NCBI GenBank assembly: GCA_946886185.1
Contig: CAMPIC010000254.1
Coordinates: 1 to 5,274, forward strand
Source of the DNA: an uncultured bacterium
GTDB lineage: Bacteria > Eisenbacteria > RBG-16-71-46 > CAIMUX01
Reading direction: 5' to 3'
Length of the DNA stretch: 5,274 nt
Positions 1-5,274 of the stretch are shown piece by piece. The notes under the pieces are model-generated. The model ran no database searches. It was not told the origin of the DNA and saw only the letters and a list, made by a program, of their open reading frames with translations. Every line of letters starts with the position of its first letter. Position 1 is the first letter of the stretch. The translations under genes and the position numbers were made by a program.

Positions 1-606
1 TCCATACCCTGAGGCCGAACCCAGCGCCGAGCGATGGGCCAGCGCGAGAGGCCCGAGGAACAGCTCGAGATCGGCGGCCAGGCCCTCCGCCACGCTGGAC
101 AGGAGCTGCCCGACCGTGGACGGCATCGCCTGCCGGGTGTGTGTGTATCCCGGCAGAGGGGTCTCGCGCTCCTCTTCCGAGCGATCGAGAAGCAGGAGCG
201 CGATTTCCTGGATCTGCTCTCCGAGCAGGAGCAGACGTTCCCGGATCAGGAGGCGCAGCGCGGCGATGACCTGGTCGTTGCGAGATCGGCCGGTGTGGAT
301 CTTCCTGCCCGCTTCCCCGACTCGATCGACCAGGAACAGCTCGAGGGCGGTATGGCCATCCTCCTGTTCCAGCGCGATCTCGAACCGATCGGCGAGCGCC
401 ATCCGCCGGGCCGCCGCGAGCGCGCCAAGAACGGACTCGAGCTCCTCGCTGCGAAGCATCCCAATCTCGTGCAGCATCCGCGCATGCGCGGCGGAGGCGA
501 GGCAATCGAACGGCAGGAGCTCGCGATCCAGCACCGGATCGTCGCCGACGGTGAAGGCGAGCACCGCCTGATCGAGACTCGCACCTTCCGCATCCCAGAG
601 CCGCAT
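1..606 (-). CDS. argH: Argininosuccinate lyase, N-terminal 202 residues (3' end beyond window)
   Basis: Cytoplasmic enzyme that cleaves argininosuccinate to arginine and fumarate, the last step of arginine synthesis; family members are homotetramers of the fumarase/aspartase superfamily. The visible reading frame is uninterrupted from ATG at 606 to the window edge. It shows MRLWDAEG at the start (compare the usual MKLW), FTVGDD at residues 18-23, EDGHTALE at 82-89, the signature HTGRSRNDQV at 104-113, and PGYTHTRQAMPSTVG at 152-166. The conserved GYTH histidine is His156. Full-length ArgH is usually about 450-480 residues, so a little over half is missing, including the flexible catalytic-serine loop. 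An in-frame GTG lies 11 codons upstream (637-639), but the ATG matches the family N-terminus. The gene lies 138 bp downstream of argG on the same strand, consistent with an argGH unit. The AMPS-x-x-G form of the signature, rather than THLQ-x-AQP, recalls FCB-group ArgH proteins. Identity is very secure; the lineage hint is inference. Confidence 0.96.
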   Translation of the reverse strand, partial: MRLWDAEGASLDQAVLAFTVGDDPVLDRELLPFDCLASAAHARMLHEIGMLRSEELESVLGALAAARRMALADRFEIALEQEDGHTALELFLVDRVGEAGRKIHTGRSRNDQVIAALRLLIRERLLLLGEQIQEIALLLLDRSEEERETPLPGYTHTRQAMPSTVGQLLSSVAEGLAADLELFLGPLALAHRSALGSASGYG

Positions 607-618
607 GTTCCGAAGCTT

Positions 619-624
619 CCTCCC
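619..624 (-). promoter_or_regulatory. Ribosome binding site of argH
   Basis: The minus strand reads GGGAGG here, about 12 nt before the ATG at 606. The spacing is slightly long, but this is the only purine-rich Shine-Dalgarno match near the start. It supports independent translation of argH after the 138-bp spacer. No terminator-like hairpin plus T-run is visible in that spacer (607-744). Confidence 0.6.
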
Positions 625-744
625 AGACCGAGAAGCCACCCATTCATCAGAGCGCCCAATTCACCGAGAAGCGACCGGCTGGTCGAGGCGCGGCGCCGAC
701 CACTGCACTACGGGCGCACTACCGCGATCGAGCGGCGACCTCAG

Positions 745-1992
745 TCAGCTCGCGGTCGGCTCCTCCGCCCCCGCGCGCCGCAGAATCAAGCGATGCGCCT
801 TGAGCCGCAGCGCATTGACGCGAATGAACCCGCGCGAGTCGGACTGGTCGAATCCTCCGGCGATGTCCATGCTGGAGAGTTCCTGGTTGTAGAGCGAGTT
901 CGGCGAGCTTCGCCCCACCGGCATCGCGTTCCCCTTGTAGAGCGACATGTGCACCACTCCGTCGATGAGCTCCTGGCTCTTCTCGATCGCGGCCATGATG
1001 AAGTCCATCTCCGGACTGAACCAGAACCCGTTGTAGATCACCGCGGCGAGCTCGGGGGCGAACATGTCGCGCAGGCGCTGCACTTCCTTGTCCATCGCGA
1101 TTCCCTCGAGATCCCGGAGCGCGTTGTGCAAGATAGTGCCGCCCGGCGTCTCGTAGATCCCCCGCGACTTGATCCCGACGAAACGGTTCTCGACGATGTC
1201 GATCCGGCCGATGCCGTTGATGCGTCCCAGCTCGTTGCAGTACAGGAAAAGCTCCAACGGGTCGGTCTTCTCGATGCCGGCGGCAGGATTGGAGATCCGG
1301 ATCGGATACCCGTCCTTGAATTCGATCTCTACGCGCGTCTCCCGGTCCGGCGCGTCAGTCGGATCGGCGCAAACGGTGAAGATCTCCTTGCTCGGGCGCA
1401 GCAGCGGATCTTCCAAAATTCCTGACTCGTAGCTCTTGTGCATCAGGTTCTCGTCGGTGCTGAAGGAGCGCTCCATCGTGACCGGCACTTCGATCCCGTG
1501 CTCCTCGGCGAAGTGGATCAGATCAGAACGCCCCTGGAAACGCGCCAGGAACGACGGTTCCTTCCACGGAGAAAGCACCTGATGGCGCGGCGCGAGCGCG
1601 GCATAGGCAAGCTCGAAGCGGACCTGATCGTTCCCCTTGCCCGTCGCCCCGTGCGCGAGCCACTTCGCTCCGATGCGGCGCGCGATCTCCACCTGCTTCT
1701 TGGCGATGAGAGGGCGAGCCAGAGCGGTCCCGAGAAGATAGCGGCCTTCGTACACCGCCTTTCCCCGAATCGCCGGGAAAATGTAGTCGGTCACGAATTC
1801 GCGTTTCAGGTCCACCACTTCGACGTCGTCGGCACCGGTCTTGCGCGCGCGGGCGGCGACCTGTTCGAAATCCTCTTCCTGGCCCACGTCGGCGATGTAG
1901 GCGTGAACTCGATAACCCTCCAGCACCAGCCACTTGAGGATGCAGCTGGTGTCGAGGCCCCCCGAATACGCGAGCACTACGGTGCGATCCAT
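745..1992 (-). CDS. argG: Argininosuccinate synthase
   Basis: Cytoplasmic ATP-dependent ligase that condenses citrulline and aspartate to argininosuccinate, releasing AMP and pyrophosphate. The product is 415 residues, close to the family's usual 400 or so. The N-terminus carries the ATP-pyrophosphatase loop AYSGGLDTS (residues 8-16). It is followed by [10 protein letters not shown] (85-94) and [14 protein letters not shown] (114-127), the substrate-binding stretch that includes Asn121 and Asp122. Further on come PWKEPSF (142-148), STDENL (178-183) with LEDP at 193-196, then [10 protein letters not shown] and [10 protein letters not shown] in the C-terminal half. The end has [17 protein letters not shown] and [16 protein letters not shown], followed by a short family-atypical tail ending in EEPTAS. 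The frame stays open 82 codons upstream of 1992, but the ATG at 1992 is chosen because the family begins directly with this segment and a ribosome binding site precedes it. argH follows 138 bp downstream. No ARG-box operator could be recognised. Confidence 0.98.
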   Translation of the reverse strand: MDRTVVLAYSGGLDTSCILKWLVLEGYRVHAYIADVGQEEDFEQVAARARKTGADDVEVVDLKREFVTDYIFPAIRGKAVYEGRYLLGTALARPLIAKKQVEIARRIGAKWLAHGATGKGNDQVRFELAYAALAPRHQVLSPWKEPSFLARFQGRSDLIHFAEEHGIEVPVTMERSFSTDENLMHKSYESGILEDPLLRPSKEIFTVCADPTDAPDRETRVEIEFKDGYPIRISNPAAGIEKTDPLELFLYCNELGRINGIGRIDIVENRFVGIKSRGIYETPGGTILHNALRDLEGIAMDKEVQRLRDMFAPELAAVIYNGFWFSPEMDFIMAAIEKSQELIDGVVHMSLYKGNAMPVGRSSPNSLYNQELSSMDIAGGFDQSDSRGFIRVNALRLKAHRLILRRAGAEEPTAS

Positions 1993-2002
1993 CGTCTGTC
2001 CA

Positions 2003-2009
2003 CTCCCTT
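2003..2009 (-). promoter_or_regulatory. Ribosome binding site of argG
   Basis: The minus strand reads AAGGGAG, ending 10 nt before the ATG at 1992. It decides the start codon against the longer upstream open frame, whose extra 82 codons match nothing in the argininosuccinate synthase family. Confidence 0.7.
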
Positions 2010-2104
2010 CGTCCGAAGGCCCCTCGCTACCGACTTCGCGCCGATAGGACGGATCCGATCGAGTCACTCCCTGAGCGGGGCGAGCATCGTCAAGCTGCGC
2101 CCAT

Positions 2105-2132
2105 CCGTTCCCGCGAAGCAAGGGAGGAACGG
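2105..2132. repeat. Inverted repeat, 7-bp arms, in the argG upstream region
   Basis: The arms CCGTTCC (2105-2111) and GGAACGG (2126-2132) are perfect reverse complements separated by 14 bp. The repeat lies 113 bp or more upstream of the argG start. If argG transcription begins further upstream, it would form a hairpin in the leader; if not, it could be an operator. No T-run follows on the minus strand, so it does not look like an intrinsic terminator. A role is not shown by sequence alone. Confidence 0.45.
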
Positions 2133-2140
2133 TACAAGGC

Positions 2141-2156
2141 GCGATCGGGCGATCGC
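2141..2156. repeat. Short inverted repeat GCGATC-GGGC-GATCGC
   Basis: Perfect 6-bp arms surround a 4-bp spacer, 8 bp beyond the neighbouring 7-bp inverted repeat. It may be a second protein-binding site or a tight hairpin. GATC-containing words are very common throughout this window, so chance occurrence is a real alternative. Confidence 0.35.
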
Positions 2157-2294
2157 AGCTCTTTTTGAGAGGAAGCGCGAATCCAGATCGCGCTGGCACT
2201 CCGTGCGCCTCCCGGCCCGATTGGGGAAACTGGCGCAACCGCCGGCCTCCATCCCGAATTTCAACCGGTTTTGAGGCGAGTTCGATGGATCGGC

Positions 2295-2314
2295 TGTCAA
2301 AATTTTGCTACAGT
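2295..2314. promoter_or_regulatory. AT-rich candidate promoter patch
   Basis: This is the most AT-rich stretch in an otherwise GC-rich spacer. On the plus strand, TGCTACAGT (2306-2314) resembles an extended -10 element for the protease gene, giving a leader of roughly 140 nt, but no good -35 match lies 16-18 bp upstream. On the minus strand, 2300-2295 read TTGACA, a perfect consensus -35, but the hexamer 17 bp downstream (GCCTCA) is a poor -10. Either reading is tentative, and other phyla may use different promoter consensus sequences. Confidence 0.25.
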
Positions 2315-2451
2315 CTGTGATGTCGCATTCGATGGCGGTGGTGGAGTACCGTTCCCGCTTCGAGTCGGGACGCTGCCTGGATCCGGCGTCCGATGATTCC
2401 AACGGCCTGCCACCTTCCCCGTCCCCCGGGATTGGCTACGAGAACAACAAC

Positions 2452-2456
2452 GAGGA
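2452..2456 (+). promoter_or_regulatory. Ribosome binding site of the S8 protease gene
   Basis: GAGGA is followed by a 6-nt spacer and the ATG at 2463. It supports this ATG, which is also the only one placed directly ahead of a convincing signal peptide. Confidence 0.75.
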
Positions 2457-2462
2457 ACGGCT

Positions 2463-5274
2463 ATGTCGTGGTCGGGACCTGCCACCATTCGCACAGCCCG
2501 GATCTTACGCCCTTCCCGGCTTTGGTTCATCCTGAGCGCTCTGCTCTGCGCGAGTGCGCCCGCCCGAGCAGGCGAATTGCACGAGCAGTTCATCGAGCAA
2601 CTCGCGGCCACTCCCAGCAGCTCGTTCGTAACGGGTCTCGTCATGATCGCGGAGCAGGTCGATCTCGCGCGGATCGATCAGCAGATCGAGCAGAACCAGC
2701 TCACTTCGCGCGCGCTTCGCCACCGGCACGTGATCCGGTCCGCTCAAGAGCTCGCTCAGCGGACCCAGTCTCCTTTGCTGGAGCAGCTCGCCAGCTGGAA
2801 GCTTCAGGGCCGGGTCACTTCCTACCGCAGCTATTGGGTCACCAACATGATCTCGGTGACTGCGCGCCCGGAAGTCTTCGACATCCTGGCGGCGCGCCCC
2901 GACGTCGGCATCATCTACATGAACGAACCGGTCCCCGTGCGGTTGGGAGAGGATGCCAACGGAGACAGGGAGGCCGGCGAGCCGCAGGGATTCGTGCTCC
3001 CGAACAACCTGATCTGCATCGCCGTCGAGCCGGCGTGGACCAAAGGCTTCCGCGGACAGGGGCGCCTGGTCGCGGCGTTCGATTCGGGAGCGGACGGCAA
3101 CCACCCGGCGCTGGCCAGCCGCTGGCGAGGCGCGCAGCCCGGAGTGAACTGGTGGGAAGCGTGGAAGGATCCGTACACCGGGACCACCTTCCCGTACGAC
3201 GCGCGCACGCATGGCACGCATGTCCTGGGAATCATGGTCGCTGAGACGCCTCTGGGGGGAGCGATCGGCGTCGCCCCGGGAGCCTCCTGGATCGCGGCGG
3301 GCGCGACGATCCAGTTCGACGCGGAAAAGATCATCGACTGCTACGAGTGGGCGGTCGATCCTGATGGCGATCCCGAGACGATCGACGACGTTCCGGACGT
3401 GATCAACAACTCCTGGGGCACGACCGGCGACTGCCAGACCACCTTCTGGAACGCGATCGACCTGGTGGAAGCCGCCGGGGTCGTCAACACCATCGCGGTG
3501 GACAATCGCGGTCCGTTCCCGATGTCGGTCAACTCTCCCGAGAGCCGCGCGGAGTCGCCCACGGTGAACTTCAGCGTGGGCAACGTGAATTCGACCGATC
3601 CCAGCTATCCGATCTATCCCACGAGCGGCCGGGGCCCTTCCCCGTGCGACCAGGTGTCGATCAAACCGGAGCTGACCGCGCCCGGCACACTCATCAGCTC
3701 GACCGTTCCGGGAGGGGGATACGACCTCAAGACCGGAGCTTCGCAGGCGGCGCCGCACACCTCTGCCGCGGTCGCCATCCTCCGGCAGGTCGATCCGGAC
3801 ATCACCGTCGAGGACATCAAGTTGATCCTCATGTCGACCGCGGTGGACAAGGGAACGGCGGGCGAAGACAACAGCTACGGGTGGGGCATTCTCAACATCG
3901 CAGCGGCGGTCGATACGGTGCTCGCGCGGCTGCCGCGGATCCCCCCGGCCAACCTCTCCGCGACCGCGCATACCGACACGGTCTCGCTGTCGTGGGAACG
4001 TCCGGCGCCGATCCACGTCAACAATCCGCTCCTCCACTATCGCGTCTATCGCGCGCAGGGGTCGGATCCCTTCCCCAGCCAGCCGATCGCGGAGCCGAGC
4101 GACACCGCTTCGGTGGTGCAGTTCACCGACCTCGGGCTGGCTTTCGGCGAGTATCGATACGCGGTCACCGCGGTGTATGAGCTGGACGAGAGCGGTCTTT
4201 CCAACGAGGCGTTGGTGGGCGTGTTCCCTGCCGAGCCTGTGAGTGACCTGGCCGCTTCGGTGAGCGTCGACACGATCCGGGTCGAGTGGAATCGTCCCGA
4301 TCCGATCCATCCGGACAATCCGCTCACTGGGTATCGTGTCTATCGCGCTCCGCTCAATGAGGAGTATCCCGCCGATCCGATCGCGACTGCGAATGACACC
4401 GCTGCCGTGGTCGCGTACGTGGACGACCCGCTGCCTGCCGGGACCTATCGATACGCGGTCGTGGCGGAGTATGAGTGGAATGAGTCGGCGCGTTCCGTGG
4501 ATACGGAAGCGACCATCTATCCTTCCGATCCGCCCACCGATCTGGCCTACACGGTGAGCTCCGACTCGATCTCGCTGTCGTGGTCGCGTCCGGAAGACCT
4601 GGCCCCGGAGAATCCGATCGAGCTCTATCGCATTTACCGCGCGATGGCGGGCGAGGAGTTTCCGGACACCGCGCTCGCCGAGGTGAGCGATACCTCGGCG
4701 ACGATCGGATACATCGACCCGAACGTTCCGTACCAGAGCTTCGAATATGCCGTGACGGCGGCGTACACGACGGCGGAAAGCGACACGTCGCTCCACGCGA
4801 CGGTGCCGGACTCGGTCTGGTCGAGCCCTCCGTTCAACCTCATCGCTTCGGTCGCGGCGGATTCGATTCGCCTCGACTGGAATCGGCCGCGACCCTTGCA
4901 CCCGGAAAACCCGGTGCTGGCGTACCGGATCTATCGAGCCGAGGGAGAGGCGCCCTTCCCGATCGATCCGATCGCGGAAGTCACCGACCCGCTCGATCCC
5001 GCCAGCTACGTCGATCACGGCGTCCCCGTCGGCGCGTACCGCTACGCGGTCAGCGCAGTCTTCGGATCGGGCGAGAGCGTTCGTTCGAGCGATGCGTTGG
5101 CCACTATCTATCCCACCGACCCGCCGGAGGATCTCACCGCCGCGCCTTCGGTCGATGGCGTCGCTCTGCAGTGGCATCAACCGCAGCAGGTCGATCGGGA
5201 GAACCCGGTCATCTCCTTCCGCGTCTATCGCACGCTGGAGGGTGAGCCGTTTTCGCAGGAACCGATCGCGGAAG
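2463..5274 (+). CDS. Secreted subtilisin-like (S8, bacillopeptidase F-like) serine protease with C-terminal FN3 repeats; 3' end beyond window
   Basis: Predicted exported serine endopeptidase; 937 codons are visible with no stop. Residues 1-36 look like a Sec signal peptide: arginines at 10, 13, 16 and 19, a hydrophobic core LWFILSALLC, and an ARA-G cleavage site after Ala36. Residues about 37-160 resemble an inhibitor-type propeptide, ending in VTNMISV and PDVGIIY. The S8 domain spans about 175-490. Asp207 lies in VAAFDSGADGNHPAL, His250 in HGTHVLGIM and Ser427 in GASQAAPHT, with the likely oxyanion Asn348 in DNRGP. VINNSWG begins at 313. SGRGPS and KPELTAPG, shortly before Ser427, together with HGTHVLG, recall bacillopeptidase F-like S8 enzymes. 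Two motifs deviate from the usual GTSMAAPH and AGN-x-GP. The domain has four cysteines (185, 293, 324, 395), which could form disulfides after export. FN3 modules start near residues 494, 589, 687, 789 and 884, the last cut off. They probably act as spacers or binding modules. An anchor or sorting domain may lie beyond the window. Protease identity is secure; substrate is unknown. Confidence 0.93.
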   Translation, partial: MSWSGPATIRTARILRPSRLWFILSALLCASAPARAGELHEQFIEQLAATPSSSFVTGLVMIAEQVDLARIDQQIEQNQLTSRALRHRHVIRSAQELAQRTQSPLLEQLASWKLQGRVTSYRSYWVTNMISVTARPEVFDILAARPDVGIIYMNEPVPVRLGEDANGDREAGEPQGFVLPNNLICIAVEPAWTKGFRGQGRLVAAFDSGADGNHPALASRWRGAQPGVNWWEAWKDPYTGTTFPYDARTHGTHVLGIMVAETPLGGAIGVAPGASWIAAGATIQFDAEKIIDCYEWAVDPDGDPETIDDVPDVINNSWGTTGDCQTTFWNAIDLVEAAGVVNTIAVDNRGPFPMSVNSPESRAESPTVNFSVGNVNSTDPSYPIYPTSGRGPSPCDQVSIKPELTAPGTLISSTVPGGGYDLKTGASQAAPHTSAAVAILRQVDPDITVEDIKLILMSTAVDKGTAGEDNSYGWGILNIAAAVDTVLARLPRIPPANLSATAHTDTVSLSWERPAPIHVNNPLLHYRVYRAQGSDPFPSQPIAEPSDTASVVQFTDLGLAFGEYRYAVTAVYELDESGLSNEALVGVFPAEPVSDLAASVSVDTIRVEWNRPDPIHPDNPLTGYRVYRAPLNEEYPADPIATANDTAAVVAYVDDPLPAGTYRYAVVAEYEWNESARSVDTEATIYPSDPPTDLAYTVSSDSISLSWSRPEDLAPENPIELYRIYRAMAGEEFPDTALAEVSDTSATIGYIDPNVPYQSFEYAVTAAYTTAESDTSLHATVPDSVWSSPPFNLIASVAADSIRLDWNRPRPLHPENPVLAYRIYRAEGEAPFPIDPIAEVTDPLDPASYVDHGVPVGAYRYAVSAVFGSGESVRSSDALATIYPTDPPEDLTAAPSVDGVALQWHQPQQVDRENPVISFRVYRTLEGEPFSQEPIAE
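3942..5274 (+). repeat. Tandem FN3-module array inside the protease gene (4 complete + 1 partial)
   Basis: Modules begin near 3942, 4227, 4521, 4827 and 5112. Each has the same order of landmarks: PP-x-x-L near the start, a strand ending in W, an R/Q-P...NP linker, YRVYRA or a close variant, FP-x-x-PIAE or similar, YRYAV-x-A-x-Y, an ES pair, and a proline-rich exit such as YPTDPP. The YRVYRA-type motif starts at 4038, 4332, 4626, 4923 and 5217, a period of 294, 294, 297 and 294 bp (98, 98, 99, 98 codons). That is the usual FN3 length. Conservation is protein-level across all modules, with patches of exact DNA identity between the first two. No cysteines occur in the array. FN3 assignment rests on length, the W...Y-x-V-x-A-x pattern and position after a secreted enzyme domain. 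Confidence 0.85.

Larger units (their letters stand above)
1993..2462. other. Divergent intergenic region between argG and the protease gene
   Basis: This 470-bp stretch has no supportable gene on either strand. It must hold the promoters of argG (leftward) and the protease (rightward). Visible contents are the ribosome binding sites at each end, two inverted repeats at 2105-2132 and 2141-2156, an 8-bp palindrome AACCGGTT at 2263-2270, and an AT-rich patch around 2295-2314. I recognise no riboswitch, tRNA, T-box or terminator. Short open frames here lack family resemblance and good initiation sites. Confidence 0.8.

Noticed and set aside
139..146. Short GT-rich run (GTGTGTGT) within argH
   Set aside because: It simply encodes part of the conserved PGYTHTR segment on the other strand and is not an independent repeat.
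705..722. Direct repeat of GCACTAC in the argG-argH spacer
   Set aside because: Two 7-bp copies are too short to separate from chance, and they have no partner structure or link to a known site.
34..1425. A 463-codon plus-strand open frame across argH and argG
   Set aside because: It runs opposite two unmistakable arginine biosynthesis genes, spans the spacer between them, and has arginine/proline-rich low-complexity content.
2064..2087. A 7-codon leader peptide frame (MLAPLRE) upstream of argG as an attenuator
   Set aside because: It has one arginine only, no convincing ribosome binding site, and no terminator/antiterminator pair after it.
1993..2238. N-terminal extension of argG by 82 in-frame codons
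   Set aside because: The extra residues resemble no argininosuccinate synthase. The ATG at 1992 has a ribosome binding site and is followed at once by the conserved AYSGGLDTS loop.
2526..2552. Lipoprotein signal at the cysteine (residue 29) of the protease leader
   Set aside because: The residues before the cysteine are Ala-Leu-Leu; a lipobox needs a small residue at -1. The ARA-G site further on fits a type I signal peptide.
2505..5180. An 891-codon open frame on the minus strand, antisense to the protease gene
   Set aside because: It is arginine-rich, repetitive in step with the FN3 repeats and matches no family. It is the antisense shadow of a GC-rich coding strand that has clear S8 catalytic motifs.

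Overview
This is a GC-rich bacterial window with two divergently oriented blocks separated by a 470-bp intergenic region. The minus strand carries the last two steps of arginine biosynthesis: argG (argininosuccinate synthase, complete, 745-1992) followed downstream by argH (argininosuccinate lyase, 1-606, cut off by the window's left edge after 202 residues). The plus strand carries one very large gene (2463 to beyond the right edge, 937 codons visible, no stop). It encodes a secreted subtilisin-like (S8) protease followed by a tandem array of fibronectin type III (FN3) modules.

Layout. 1-606: N-terminal part of ArgH. 607-744: argG-argH spacer holding the argH ribosome binding site. 745-1992: ArgG. 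1993-2462: shared divergent upstream region with two small inverted repeats on the argG side and an AT-rich, promoter-like patch near 2295-2314. 2463-5274: the protease, with signal peptide (about residues 1-36), propeptide (about 37-160), S8 catalytic domain (about 175-490, triad Asp207/His250/Ser427), then four complete FN3 modules and the start of a fifth.

How the genes work together. ArgG joins citrulline and aspartate, and ArgH splits the product to arginine and fumarate, so the two form one functional unit, probably one transcript. The protease has no evident metabolic link to them; it is simply the divergent neighbour and should act outside the cytoplasm.

Likely organism. The ArgH N-terminus (a conserved FTVGxD...FD...AH pattern) and its GYTH-x-x-x-AMPS-x-x-G signature resemble the ArgH form I associate with the Bacteroidetes/FCB side of bacteria rather than the proteobacterial THLQ-x-AQP form. 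A high-GC genome with a bacillopeptidase-F-like S8 protease carrying long FN3 arrays would suit an uncultivated FCB-group lineage such as Candidatus Eisenbacteria. This assignment is inference from recalled family patterns. I found no RNA genes, mobile elements or CRISPR arrays, and no clear new multi-gene system. The most unusual items are the highly regular FN3 array, the altered catalytic-site motifs of the protease and the strong excess of GATC tetramers.
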